Positions 44,027-57,700 of a DNA stretch of 64,000 nucleotides are shown here, in pieces. Numbering within the stretch: position 1 is the stretch's first letter; the number at the start of each line of letters is the position of its first letter. The stretch covers positions 62,001 to 126,000 of the forward strand of contig JBLDXI010000003.1 of NCBI GenBank assembly GCA_047495785.1, read 5' to 3'. Source of the DNA: Lepidodermella squamata (Eukaryota; Gastrotricha). Position numbers and translations under genes: made by a program. The notes beneath the pieces were generated by a model, which worked only from the letters and a program-made list of their open reading frames with translations, made no database searches and had not been told where the DNA came from.

Positions 44027-47000
44027 ATGGTGAATGAAACGATCCGGATTTTCTGTCGAGTGAAGCCACTTGTCGGCAAAAAAGCCGTGCAGCAGGCGCA
44101 GTATGAAATCGGCACGCGAGACGATGGCGAGCAGACACTAACGTTACTTGTACCCCGCGAGGCCACCGAAGGCCTGGTCAACCATAAAAAGGAGGCATAC
44201 ACGTCGAAATTTCGGCGCGTTTTCGACCAAAACGCATACCAGGACGAAGTTTTCGACGCGATTGCGAAGCCTGTAGTCGACAAGGTCCTCGAGGGGTTCA
44301 ACGGCACGGTTTTCGCGTACGGCCAAACCGGGTCGGGTAAAACTTTTACGGTCACTGGAGGGGCGGAGAAATTCTCAGACCGCGGGTTGATCCCGCGAAC
44401 TCTGTCGTACATCTTCGAGAGGCGAAAATCGCGGGAAGACGAACTGTCTGTGGCGGTTTCTTACTTGGAAATCTACAACGAGGCTGGGTTTGATTTGCTG
44501 GACCCGAAGCATGACATTGCGAAATTGGAAGATTTGCCCCGGGTGACGATTCAGGAGGACTCGGATGGGTTCATTCACCTGCGGAATTTATCCCTGCAAC
44601 CGGCTGCGAGTGAGGAGGAGGCGCTCAATCTGCTGTTTCTCGGCGACACGTAAGTCTCGATTTCGTTGTCTTTCTTTAAATGGACTTCACATGACCATAA
44701 ACCGTGGAATGTTAGGCTGGAATGTTATGAATCGAAGATAGATAGACAATAACAGATTACCCGTCATAGGCACCATGTGACGCATCTCTTCCCCATAAGT
44801 AAAGTTTTGGCAAGTGGTTGTGAAAATATTTGATTTTCAAGATGGCGTACCTATGTAAAGTTCAGAAAGGTGATGCGTGACCGCCCATTGGACTCCTTTA
44901 GTTTGGCAGAACCAGATTCCGTCGAGTCGAAAATAAATATTTTCAAGCCAAAAGTCAAGAAGCTCAAGAATTTCGCACAAGTTTCGCAACATCTCGGGGA
45001 ATATTCGTATACATAGAATCTACATCGAATGAGGCAATTAGGACTAACTTGGGTCTAGCCGGGTATTTCTTCTCCGGTTTGTGGTCTTTGATAGCTTACA
45101 AAGGTATTGCGAACGCGATAGATCGAGGTAGCAAGAATTCATAAAGGTTTGAGTTGATCTTATCAATCGAAAGGGAGACCTACATTTTCCGAAAGTCAGT
45201 GGCGGTTTTCATTTCATTAAATCCGTTATTTCTTCGAAGGCTTTATCATTGCGACAATATTCCAATGTTTTCCGAACGGTAGTATCACGAGAACTTGTAA
45301 CGAAATTACCACTATTGTCAGCGCGTGATATAGCTACTTTTTTAGATGTGTAGACATTAGTTTTTCGAATCAAAGCGGTGGAAATGATCAACCGCAATAA
45401 CTAAAACATACTTGTCTCGGCGTCGCGAACATTTGTTGCCCATGGTAAGCAAATTAACGAAGTGGCAATTGGGATTTGGGATACAGAAGTTCAAAGTCAA
45501 ATCTATAAATTGCTGACAATTCGAGAGGAGAAAATGAGCAGCTCCTTTACCAAAAAGAAAACAGTCGAACAGTATTAAGAACATCGATGGAAGAAACACC
45601 GGTAGCTTCAGTTGGAGTAGGCGTAGTTTACAGGTAGACCAAGATCGTGCGTGGCCTGAGCAACCAATTCAAAGTTGAAGTCATTTTTTGTAGAGGATTA
45701 TTGTAAGCCCAACTAAAAATGTGCCTTATTCTCCGTTGTGCATATTTGGAAAATGGTTCACATCGGAATCGGTACGCAATAATAGATTATTCGTTCGAAT
45801 AATCAAAATCTAATTCAACATATGAATTGAACAAATTGACACCGCTGGGCCATCGCAGATTCGTCGGGGTCATGACGTATCTCTACAAAACTATGGTAGC
45901 AGGTCGGGGGACGAAACAAGTCCGCTCGAAATTTATAAAAATCCCGAAGCCGAATACAAGAACGAGGGCAGCGAGCGAGAAACACCACCATCAACTACAG
46001 CTCGCAAAATCGTCGAAGAACAGGGTCGACACGGCACCCTTTCGAAGGATGCAAGAGATCGTCAATCAATGGAACGACCTACCACGCGATACCTTCCCTG
46101 ACACCGTCAACATCACAATATTTAAAGAAAAGATGAACGTCCTAGGGCGTCGGCTATAAGCCTACTAATGATAACTGTGTGCGCCTGAAATTTTTTCGTG
46201 AATAAAAAAAAAAATGAACATATGGCCAAGAAAAAGGTGCTATGGCTGGGTCGGCGCAGTTTTTGTCTGATTTTCTTCAGAATTAGTACCAATCGATTGA
46301 GAAGAATCGTTAGCTATTTTAAAATTACAAATTGAATTGGGATTAACCCTTGGCGCGTACGAGCCTCAGGCCACCTTCAATTTTCGACTTCGTCAGATTT
46401 GAAACTTTCACATTTCGAAGTTAGACTGGTCTGTAGGGGTTAATCTTTTTTCATCTAAATAAGTTTTGATATCTTTATCCATCTAACCAACATCTTTTTT
46501 TCATCTAACCAGACTGGAAAACGCAGTACGCGTCTAAATTAACCCTTCATACAATCAGGATCGGTGCTAAACTTGTTTTATTTTTATTTTAGTAGCTAGA
46601 TCTTATGTGTCTTATCCCATTTTACGCATCCCAGCCGCCGGGTAGACTTTATAGTTGATTTTTTCGCTCTGGTCCCGGATCAAGCCATTTTAGCAGAGTG
46701 ATTGAGCGGCTCTCATCGAATCTCTCACGGCAAAGCATTTAAATTGGCAAAATAAGGGGTGGAACTTGACAGAAACATCCCAGGGCATTGGGACAATACT
46801 TGGGAGGAATAATTCCAACTTTAAAGCGAAAGAAAACTGATTTTTACCTGAGTTATTGAAGGGTCGAATCCCTGGTTAGATGAAAAAAGACACAGCCGTC
46901 TGTAGTAAGAAATAAATTATTTTGGCGGTCGCGGTTGTTAGGCAAAATTAATTTTATTCTTCACTTCGTTTATAGGAATCGGATGATAGCTGAAACGCCG

Positions 47001-49806
47001 ATGAATCAAGCATCGACCCGATCGCATTGCATATTCACGATTCATTTGACGAGTCGGCGGGCCGGCTCGGACGTGGTGCGGCGTGCCAAAATGCACCTGG
47101 TGGATCTGGCCGGGTCGGAACGCGTGTCGAAAACCGGCGTCAGCGGCCAGCTGCTCACCGAGGCGAAATACATCAACCTGTCGCTGCACCACCTCGAACA
47201 GGTCATCATCGCGTTGTCGGAGCCGCACCGGCAGCACGTGCCGTACCGCAATTCGCTGATGACGTCGGTGCTGCGCGACTCGCTCGGCGGCAACTGCATC
47301 ACGGCCATGATAGCGACGTGCTCGGTCGAGCGGAGCAACGTCCTTGAGTCAGTGTCGACGTGCAGGTTCGCACAACGAGTGGCGCTCGTGAAGAATGACG
47401 CGCGGCTCAACGAAGAAACGGACCCGAGTGCGGTGATCGCCCGGCTACGGCGCGAGGTGCAGCAGTTGCGCGACCAGCTCAGTCTGAGCGACGCCTCCAG
47501 TGCGACCGGCCCGCTGACTCCGGATGAAATCGAGCGGTGCGAGGCGCTGGTTCGCCGCTACCTCGACGACCCGGCGCTCGATAGCGATTTGGCTGTCAAG
47601 GCCGACATGCGGCTCATTCAGTTCTGCTTCCAGTTGATCAAGCGAGAGATGAAACGCCACGTTTGCGCTCCCGCACTTCCACCACCGCCTCCTGAACTAC
47701 CGGTATAACTTTTTTTTTTATCATTTTGACTATAGTAGAAATTATTACCTATTTGAAACAAGCATTATCCAGTAACAAGGCTCGGGAAAGATATGAAAAT
47801 AAGAATCTGTATGAAATTTTCGTCCGCTTGATTTGTAAATCAATGCTTAAAATCGTTCAATTTTTTCTATTTTAGCCCCAACGACTGGTGCTGTCTGAGC
47901 TGGACCTCGCAGCGTTAACCGACCCGACTGGGCACCTGCCGCCCGAAGTCGTGAAATTGAAACAAATCATCCAACAGCGAGATAACGAAATCACCGTGCT
48001 GATGGCTATGTTGAAGCGCGAACGGGAGCGAACTCGCACTATCGAACCAGCAGCGGCTAATTCGATGCCTAGTCGGTCGTCAGTCACCAGTCTGTCATCG
48101 TCATCGACGTCAATCGTACCAGGGTCGTCTTCGATGATGACTGCTTCGGCGCATAAGAGCAGCTCGAAGTCGCAGTCGGATGTCGGCTCGACGTCGTCCG
48201 GCGTCAAGGCCGACAACAGCGAGGAAGACCAGGCGGCGAGGCAAGCCGCTTTCGATACGTACGTCAAATCTCACCCGAGTCGGCCGGTTTTCGAGGCGCA
48301 GCGGGTCGAGCTGAAGCGCAAGTACGACGAGGCACGAGCGGCCGGGGATGCGCTCAGTTCGTCGAAGGAGCGAGCTGCTCAACTCAAGGCCGAATTGCAA
48401 AAGGTGAGCAATTAGAAATGAATAACAAAAAAATCAATTTTTTACGATTTTTTGTTGGTTAATTAGCGGGAAAAGCATGAAAGCAGGTGTTGTTTCAGTT
48501 GGCTTATAGCCAGCCATCGCCGTCGTGCTCATCGCGTCCATTCAGATGCGACCTGACAGGATACCTATTTATAGTATTTCAAGGCTTTTCACGTTTTTCA
48601 ATAAATCGACGGCGAAATTTCGATGAAAATGTATCCATGGTACTATTGAAAATTTTGCATGGAATAAGCTTCGCGTGTTGTCAGTTTGCTTCATTCATAT
48701 GTTCTAAAAAATTAAAATTGTAAATTATCTGAGTACAAGCAGACTTCCGGTTATTAGAAATAAAGAACCGCCAGGTCTTGGCCTACACTTTGCCATCAGG
48801 CATTTTGCCCCTCGACGCATCGTTGACCCGAAAAATGACTTTTTGACAGACCCAGGAATTAGACCCAAATATCGGACCTCGCAGTCTATTTTTGGCAGTT
48901 AAAGTGTTAAAAGTTGAGACGTCGATTTGAACTTTATTAGGGTCAGTTAAGATTTTTATCCGCGAATTAATAATTTAGATTTATATGATCAGTAGATTTA
49001 TAAGCCAAAAGATCCTCCTCAGATTAATGTGTAGCAATTTTCGGAATTGTCTCGACTTTCATTTTCGAGCCAAAATTTGATAGATTTCGAGAAAATTGAT
49101 GTTCAAGGTTGACAAATGTTATGATTACAGCTTTGTTCATAATTTGACTCCAAGAAATCCACGCTTTATCAGAGGCAGTTCGAAGCAGCTTCCACTGAAG
49201 CTTCCACTTTTAATGCTTTTCGTCGATTGGCGAAAATTGACTAATTTTTCACCTACTTTCTTTTTCCAGGTTCGATCTCAAATGGCGGTGAATGCGGCTG
49301 TTTCGGGCAGCAGCGATATCGCAGCGTTGGAAGAACGCGAGTCTCGCCTCCGCGTCGCAGTCGAACACGAAAACGAGGCGTACCGGTCGGCCTTTGCCCG
49401 GCTCAAGGGCCTGAAAACCGAAATTGAACACCTGCACCATCTGCACGCGACTGCGAGGACGAAGTTGCAGAAGGAATTCGACGAGCGCGAGTACCTGCGC
49501 AAAACAGGGGTCGCCATCGAGACGAACCCGCGCCAGGCCACATTCAGCATATCGTCATCGACTTCGGGCCATGCGTCGAATTCAGTCACCCCGACCAATA
49601 CTACTAGCCAATCGATAGTTGCGAAGTCGAGTGACATCCGGCTGTCTTCGTCATCGTCATCGTCAGCGGCGATCAACATTCCGTTGACGGGCGACGGTGA
49701 GGTCGATGAGAATATAGCCGCATTTCTGCGCGCGAGGCAGGCGCTGATGGCGAGAGCGGCCGCCGATGCGCAGCGTCCGATGAATTCAGATGAAAATCGA
49801 TTTTGA
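44027..49806 (+). CDS. KIF6: Kinesin-like protein KIF6 (kinesin-9)
   Basis: Exons 44027-44649, 46976-47702, 47876-48403, 49270-49806; 804 residues (human 814). The motor domain has GQTGSGKTFT (about residues 98-107), NQASTRSHCIFTIHL (switch I), VDLAGSERVSKTGV (switch II) and LTEAKYINLSL. Long near-identity to human KIF6 (RMIAETPMNQAS; NLLFLGDT; QRDNEI) separates it from KIF9. The tail has coiled coils and a Ser-rich end. KIF6 is a ciliary/flagellar motor, so the organism should have motile cilia or flagellate sperm. Intron 1 (44650-46975, 2.3 kb) harbours retroelement relics; intron 3 is 866 bp. It is the third of three same-strand genes after IGBP1 and DNAJC9. Confidence 0.95.
44930..45660 (-). 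mobile_element. Degraded Penelope-like reverse transcriptase fragment in KIF6 intron 1
   Basis: On the minus strand, broken frames give ADNSGNFVTSSRD ... AFEEI, then AIKDHKPEKKYPARP and SFDVDSMYTNIPRDVAKL. The HKP...RP and FDV-x-S-M-Y-T-N-I-P motifs are typical of Penelope-type reverse transcriptases. Stops, frame changes and a deletion between the two motifs show decay. Confidence 0.5.
45827..46159 (+). mobile_element. C-terminal LINE reverse-transcriptase relic in KIF6 intron 1
   Basis: The frame holds PLGHRRFVGVMTYLYKTM and NQWNDLPRDTFPD ... FKEKMNVLGRRL, the usual end of CR1/Jockey-type reverse transcriptases (…R..D....YK... and WN.LP...FK). It stops at 46159 and is followed by an A-rich tail. 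The catalytic core is missing. Confidence 0.5.
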
Positions 49807-50307
49807 TTTTTTCTACAATATTATGTGATATTATTTACATCACTCAATTATTTGAAGCAAGCTTTGTCGCTTGAGTTGAGCGTTAAAATCCTGAAAATTG
49901 AGCAAATTTTCGAATGTTCGAAGGAATTTGAGAAGTACCTAGTTTCTATACCTGATTGTCTAAAATTCTGATTTACGCTTGGATTTCGACTTGCGAATTG
50001 CAAATCGACGTAAATATTCCCACTTTCGCAATTTCGTCCATTGATTCAATTGAGCGATCGATTTAATTCAGTTACATATTCCATTGGGGCCAATAATTCA
50101 GGAATATTCGGAAATATCAGATCAGTCGAAAATGTTGTTAAATTTCACGTCAATTGTGTCTCTATTTTACGATTTTAGCGCTCAGCTAGCGGTGTGATCT
50201 CACCTTTGTTTGTGATATTTCTGAAAAAAATACGTGATATGACTGCTCATTTTTTGCTATGAAATGAATTGACAACTTTTTTGCATTTCTTTCCTAATTG
50301 TTCGTAT
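49807..50307. other. Intergenic KIF6-DNAJC16
   Basis: About 500 bp of AT-rich sequence between same-strand genes. No gene or clear polyadenylation signal pair recognised. Confidence 0.4.
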
Positions 50308-50318
50308 CCCAATTGTAG
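50308..50318 (+). promoter_or_regulatory. Splice acceptor 5 nt before DNAJC16 ATG
   Basis: cccaattgtag is followed by taggt and the ATG at 50324. Confidence 0.45.
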
Positions 50319-50323
50319 TAGGT

Positions 50324-53300
50324 ATGATTTTACGAAAAAACGATGCCTTATTATGTCTCGCTCTTGCGGTTGCCTGCCTCGCATGGCTGTCTGCGGCGTC
50401 GACGGACAGCGATGACTACTACGACATTCTGGGCGTGAAACGCACGGCGTCCCAGCGCGACATCAAAAAGGCGTACCACCGCCTGTCGCGCCTCCACCAC
50501 CCCGACAAGAACCGCAACGACCCGACCGCGAACGACCGATTTTCGCGCATCAACGAGGCGTACGAAACGCTGTCAGACCAGGAGCGGCGCCGCGCCTACG
50601 ACCAGTACGGCCGCGCCGGGGCGGACGCGCACCAGCAGCAGCAGCAACGGGGCGGCGGAAACGGCGCGTTTTTCTTCCACCACGGCGGCGGCTTCGGCGG
50701 CCACGACCCCTTCGAGTCGTTCTTCGCCGGCTTTGGCGGCGGCGGGGGTGGCGGCGGCAGTGCGTCGGGCGACACGCTCCGGGTCACCCGGCGACAGGTG
50801 GAGACGCGGCTGGTCCCAGAATCAATCACGAGACCGACACTGATCCTGGCGAAGGCGCACATGTGTTTCCAGTGCGGGCCGATTTCCGCGCTGTGGCGTC
50901 GCTTGTCTGACGAACTGACGGCGATGGGCGTCACCATGGCAACGGCGTACCTCGACGAACCGGGCGGTCTGGCAGACTTGCTGCGCGTCAACTCGGTGCC
51001 GGCCATCATCGGCATTGCGAATCGCCGCTTCTTCAACTACGCCTCGTTCGAAGGCGGTGGTCGCGATGTTTCGATTTCGTCTCTCGTCGGCTTCTTGCGC
51101 CACATGCTGCCGAAGGATCTCCTCGAACAGGTTCGCATTTTCATGTTTAGATTTAACGTTTAAAAAATCTGATGATGGTTGACCTTTCCGTAACGGGGCC
51201 TAACTTGGGACAAGTTTTTTTATTTTTTTCAATTAACTTGTCATCTGAAAAATTTGGAAAAATGTGAAACATGCGGGGCGAACATTCATGATCGACTGGT
51301 AAATTTCGAGAAATTACCTTGATTTTTAAGACATAGGTGAAGAAACCTTGAAATTTTGGGAACGACCCGAAACCGAAACCGACGAAAACACATTTTCTTA
51401 TCGATTGGTAATTTTGGAGAATTTTGGGTGAACTTGGGTGAAATTTTGTGGTGCAGCAAATTTATGTTTTGGTTTTTTAATCGATTTATAATGTTTTTCT
51501 GATTTCGTAGGTGAGTGATTCGAGTCTCGAGTCGTCGTTCATCGGCTCGCCGCCGTTCGACGACGGGCGGGTGCGCGTGCTGCTGGGCTACTCGGCGCCC
51601 GGGTCGCGCGACGCCCCACCGCCGCTCCGATTCGCCCTCGCCGCCTTCCGCCACCGCATGCAGGCCAAGTTCGGCGTCCTCCGTATCGACCAGCTGTACT
51701 CGGCCGCGAACCAGGGCCTGCTCGACCGATTCCACCTGCCGCGCACCGGTGAAACCGCCAGTGTCCTCGATGAAAACTGGCAAAAGTAAGTATGAACAAG
51801 TCTACGCGCTCAGATTATTAATAGGAAGTGTTCGAAAAAATCGGGAAAATTTGCTCAAAAAAATCAAGACCAGAAGCTAAGAATTCGTATTTTCGTGTGT
51901 TATAGGAATGGCCCTGTCTACGAAAAGTTCACGAATCCCGGTTCGTCTGGAGCGTCACTCGAACTGTCATCGAACACCATCGACCTGATCATATCGAAAA
52001 AGGGCTACCTCGCCCTGCCCCGACTCTTCTCAACGCCAATGCTGCAAAAACTGTGCCCGCCCGAATCTGAAGCGGACGCCGATTCGGCCCGCGAACTCAC
52101 GCTATGCATCGCCCTGATCGTCGAACGACGAACACCACTACCGAGCGCGACGGACCAATTCCGCGATTTCGCGCAACGATTCCGTCAGGAAAACGCAGCG
52201 GCCGTGCAGTTCAAACTGCGGTTCGTCTACATCTACGCGTCGGTGCAGACCGGTTTCGTGTCGTCGCTGCGGTCGAGCCGGAAGCCCCCGGGCGGCTCCG
52301 CGTCCAGCTCAGCCGGCTCCAACCACCTGGACGTGGCGATTTTCCGGCAACGCGAGCCAAGCCAACTGGCGTACGACTACGCCGACGACGTGTGGGACCT
52401 CGAAAAGCCGGAAGACTCGGCGCAGGTGTTGACGGAGCGCATCCTGCGGTTTAAGACGGCGGCCAGAAAGTTGCCGTTCTACGCGCGGATCCCGGAGATG
52501 CTGGACGAGAACCGCGAGTCGCTGGTGTCGCGGATCGTGTGGCGCCTCACGGACTGGTACGACCGCATCTGGTTCGCGTCGACGTCATCCGACGCGCCCA
52601 TGTTCTACGTCACTCTGCTGTGCACGCTCTTCGTCGGCGTCGGCTCCGTCCTCCTGCACTCGATCTTGTCGGCGGTTCGCGGCATCCTCCACGCGGCGTC
52701 TTCGTCGTCGTCGTCTTCGAACGGCCAAACTGCATCGAGTGGACCTGCGAATTTCAAACATCCTCAGGTAAAAAGACGTTACCTTTATCTTTAGCCTATA
52801 ACTGATAGCTCGACTTGAAATTAAGGTGCAAGAAAGTCGTTGATGTGAATTCACAAAAAAAATGAGATGAATAAGTGTAAAAAATAGTCGGCGATTGAGT
52901 CTGTTGTCAACCGCCGTGGCGCAGGCATTCATTGTTCTTCGATGTCGCAGGTCAAATACGAAAGCAAAAATAATTGAGCATCACCAGATTCTAACTATTT
53001 TGAAGAATTTTTCGATTGGAATCTTCAAATTCTCCACATTTTTGACATTCACCTATATATTTAGCAAGCTCAATACCTAGAAAACTGACGAACTGAGTTT
53101 ACTTAACACAATGATGGAAAAACAAACTGAACTGAAGCATAAATCGACTGGATTCACAATAGTCAACGGCAGCAATTTCGAACTTATTAAGATGAAAGCC
53201 CAGGTCGCCGATCAATCCACGCATTTGCCGAGCTTTTGACTCCGCCGGGTTTAAATTTTCTGAGAAAAGCGGGATATATTTCCTTCTTTTTTCATTCATC

Positions 53301-54701
53301 TCACCCTTATCAGATGTGAATAGTTAAAACGGCGGCGACTTTCACACCGCTCTTATGCTGTGCCAACGCGGATTTCCAATTCAATACTTACATTTTGCCG
53401 CTGCAACGTCCCACGCATGCAGGCGGCCTGGGCCCCAATGTTTGGCGTTTGAGAAGGCCCAGTCTAACGCAAATGCGACGGCAACACTGCGCGTTGCAGA
53501 TGGTAGTGCAATAGCCCTATATTTCCACATACCAATTTCAGCTAGGCATCTAAAAGTGTCACGACAAGATGCAATTCGAGCTCAAACCACTTCTGAGCAG
53601 TTGATTATTTGTCGATGAGAGTAGGGTCAATAAATTGATAGCGAAATTCACTTTCTTGCGTGAGAGAGCGCAGGTCTGCCGCAGAAAGCTAGTCCGAGGC
53701 ATTGACGCCTTCAACGTGTCAATCAGACACGATTTGCCAACTACTTTCGCATCAGTAACCACGACATAACCCTGTTTAGCCCATACATAATTTTCAGGCA
53801 CTTGAAGCTCCAGTCGTCTGAAACACATGGGTTCTACTTATTAGAAGAAACAAGACCAGAAAGCTAAACCGACAGGCGAAGGCCTTTTCAACCTATTTCC
53901 AAGTTTGCTAACTGTCATTTATGGCAAAACCTGAACCTCAGAGCAACTAAAGCTTTAGAACAGAGACACAGAATAGGTTCAGTGGATCTGGAGATCTGTC
54001 GAGGTTCTCCCCGGAAGATTATTTCTAGATCCGATGAATTCAGGAAATTAGAGGAGCTCCTCTTATTGTTTCTCTGTTATCTGTTTATTTAGGTTGACTC
54101 GAAACAACGCATGCTGAACGTGCAGCTGTTCTGCGCTGAAACGTGCGAGCGTCTCGTGGCGAGGCTGCCGCGGGGCGAACTGTCGATCGTGCTGCTGACG
54201 TCGCGCGAACTGCAGGCCGGGCTGCTGCAGGCGTACGTCGAGGCGATCACGGCCTACACCAAGTACCACCGCCTGCACTTCGCCTACATGGACATGGGGC
54301 TGGCGGAGAACCCGGCCTGGTACAAGAAGCTGCTCTCCGCCAGTCTCGGCCGGCCCATCGACCTGGACGCAACACGCTGCGCCGGCACGGTGCTCGCCTT
54401 CAACGGCTACCGCGACTACTACTGCCTGTACCACCCGGCGTACAAGTCCATCTCGACCATCGGCCGCTTCGCCGGCCTCGACCCGGACGAAGACAACGAC
54501 AACGGCGACGAGAATGTCCCGCGCGCCAAGGTCGACCGCCTGCACACGGACCCAAAGCGCATGCTGGCGCACCTGGGCCCGTGGCTGGACAGCCTGTTGG
54601 AGGGCACGCTGAAACGGTTCCGCGTCGAGCAGTGGCCGTCCATGGCGACAGTTGTCGCTGAGCTGCAGAACGAGGGCGCGACCAACAGCGCTGCTAGTTG
54701 A
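50324..54701 (+). CDS. DNAJC16: DNAJC16 (ERdj8-like) ER membrane J protein
   Basis: Exons 50324-51130, 51511-51785, 51906-52767, 54093-54701; 850 residues (human 782). Order: signal peptide (about 1-25), J domain DDYYDILGVKRTASQRDIKKAY with HPD at 59-61, a Gly/Phe/His-rich linker, a thioredoxin-like region with CFQC at about 181-184, further thioredoxin-like segments, a transmembrane span near 592-616 (MFYVTLLCTLFVGVGSVLL), a Ser-run linker, and a C-terminal domain with FNGYRDYYCLYHP and WLDSLLEGTLKRF, matching the human end. The human protein sits in the ER and affects autophagosome size. Last intron 52768-54092 is 1.3 kb with nothing recognised. Confidence 0.94.
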
Positions 54702-57700
54702 AAAAACGTGTCATTTTTACCTATCTCTGAATTTCACTCGCTGTATTTACTACTTGTGTTAATATCGTCGTAGCAGCTGAGCCGAAAAAATTGAATTAAA
54801 TTTCCAAAATGTTAAGTTTTCCACTGCTATGACGATATTTCGATGTGTGTTGTGTCTTTCAACTCGCCGCCGCGAAGCAGCGACAGTGCAGAAACCAACA
54901 TGATTATGACTCATCATCATAATGAAGATGCTGAAAGTATCTCGCATTGCTATAAAAACATTGAAAATTGCTCGACCTGCGCGAACGGTTCGTGATTGCG
55001 GCTGTTTTTTTCTAATCTTCAACTCACGCTGTTATTTCAACTCTCTTGAATGTTTGGTCAACTCTATCGTGCCATTTGATAATGAATGAAACAAATTATT
55101 ATTATTTGTGTGGAGAAATAGAGCCCGTAATTATTGTTTTTTCCTACTCTATGCAGCTGCGCCTTGCTTTATCATTATTTACGACTGCGATTCCTTCAAT
55201 ATTATTACCTGTAAAATTCGTATTGACAATAGGTTTGAAATTTGTTGTCCCACGTCCCGTATTATTCGGTTGAAAAAGCGAAAATATAGTCATAGTCAAA
55301 TCGTTGCCATGGCGTGCTTTTTTGTTATTCTATTCTCGAATTTATGTTGTCACCTTGGTGCAATCAACGATTCTCAGAAAAACTATGAAAATGACAATAA
55401 AAATCCGGAAAATTCTACGTGAAATGACTAATTTTGCAAAGAAAGAAAGAAGCTACCGAGTGGAGCCGTGGGTGGCTAGAGTGTGATATGCAGGAAAAAA
55501 TCGCCGTTGCGCGATTCTGCCGAGTGGCTGCAATTTGCGAGCGGCAAGACGGTGGTGGTTCCAGTTGCAAATTATTCCGCCGTAGCGTTGTTTGGTTACA
55601 TTTCAGCAGCGATAACGATAAAATATCGCACACTACAAATTGTGACGATGACTGACGACGATGAAGAGGCGGCACTTGCGACCTCGTCGTTGCTGCAATC
55701 ACTTTTCCAACCCGCAGATAATATAACGTCGTTCTTTTCACGTGTTAGTTTTTTGTTCGTTTTCAACAACTAGCAGCAGACAAGATAATTCAGAATCAGC
55801 CGTTAGCTTCAACCAGCGGGCGGCGTGAGTCGCGAGCGATAAGGGTGACGCGAGTTTCCGGTGCTTTTTTGCCTGTTAAAACAGCAGCAGGCGTTAGATA
55901 TAAAAAGGCACCGGCATCAACTCATTCACGTTAATTACGTGCCTAATACAGCTATTTCACCATCGTTTCTCGCAAGCTACCGCTCATTCACCCAATATCG
56001 AATCTAGCGACATCACGTCGCCGGCATATGGCTCCGCTTCTGATCAGCGCTGCCAAGTCAAAGGTGATAAGAGAACAACACCCATGGCTGTTGTTAGTCA
56101 TAAAATAATTCGCTTATTATGACATCGCCGAAATTTTACGCAAATGTCTCTTCGACTTCAGCCTCGCTCGGTAACGCAGAGCGTCAGCGTAATGCACTTA
56201 TAAACCAAGTCGTTACGGCTACGGGTGTTTTCACCCAATTAGATGTATTATGCTACCCACTGCGTAAATCGGGCGTTGGCCACTTTGCGAATGGTGACTG
56301 CAGTGCTAGCGCGTTGATCTGCGAAAATCTCATGCTTCCAGTTCTTGCTTGCTTGATTTACATCAATATTAGATAACTATGATTTTTAACAGCGATATTT
56401 CTCGAGAGTCCACAACATTCAACAACAAAACTTCGATTGGTTAAATTCAATGCACGCGCCGTCTTCAGCAGATTACATCTTCTGTACTGATCGATTTTCG
56501 CAGAGGAAATCCTGAGATTCATACGAACTTGCGTTGTCCCATCGATCAACTGTACGTATTCTAGTCAAATGGAAATTGATAGCTTTCACCTTCCTAATGA
56601 ATTCGACCTCTGGAAGTTTTGTTCAACTCATAAGCAAAAGCTTATTCTGTGCTCAGAGTTTTTTATTGCGAAGTGTTTTAGAATTAATCTCCGTTGTTAT
56701 CTCGTAATTGCTAGATATTATTTATTACCCCAAGCTCTCTCGATGTTACTCTTTCTTTCATTGGTGTCATTGACCTTAACTTGATTATGTTTCATGTTTT
56801 ACTTTCTCACTCATTTTGTTACACAAAGGGAATCTGAAATTACTATGATTCGAACGATGATACGAAATAGCCTTTTCGCTGTTCGTTGTGACAAAGAATA
56901 AAGAAGACAATGTTTCCCCGTGATTGTTGTTAATCTTTAGAAGCAATTCAACCAAGCCGTTGCTGTAGATACTTAAAACCATCCATTTCTACGTGTCCGG
57001 CTAATGAAACAAGTGCCTTAAGCCTTTTTTATTTTTCAGCCAGCTCTTCTCTGTTTAGTTTATCAAAGCATTGTAATCCATCAGCGATTGGTGTGGCATG
57101 ACGTAGGACGTAGGTATCAGAAATTTTATCATATTTTCAGTTGAATTGAAATCACTCACTTGAAAAAAAAAATAAATAGCTGAGTGAAGAGTTTGCAGTT
57201 AGCAGTCCGAGTCGGCCGGTTGGTCAAATTTCCCTCTACGTGGTCAGCCGAAGTCATACAAACCAGCTAATGCAGCTAATCATCATCTTGTTAAAGCTAA
57301 GGAACAGGTGAATTTCATTGGAAACAAAATGTAACTTGCTCTCGAGAGTTCTCGCAAGAGAGCAAGCTTCAAAATCGCAGAATTTTCCAAGTTTACTGCG
57401 GCAAATAAAATCTATATTATTCTCATAAAAAATGTATTTTTCATGAAATTATAGATTCACTATTGTTTTTAAAAAATATTTTTTTAAAGACCTTGCTCGG
57501 TAATTCATTTTTTCCGCAGTTTCTGTCGATAAGGTTTCTGCGGGCCGGCTTTTCCCGGGACATGGGCCGAAATCTTCGCGTTTTCAAACCTCAACGTCTT
57601 CATTTTTCCTCGTTGTTCGTTTTTGTGATCGTAACTTTACTGCCAATTAGTTGCCAGCTGGTGATTGATCATGTCATCCCCTCGCTTACAACGTCCAAAT

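Noticed and set aside
46860-46885. gggtcgaatccc, resembling a tRNA B box
   Set aside because: No acceptor stem, anticodon arm or A box can be folded upstream.
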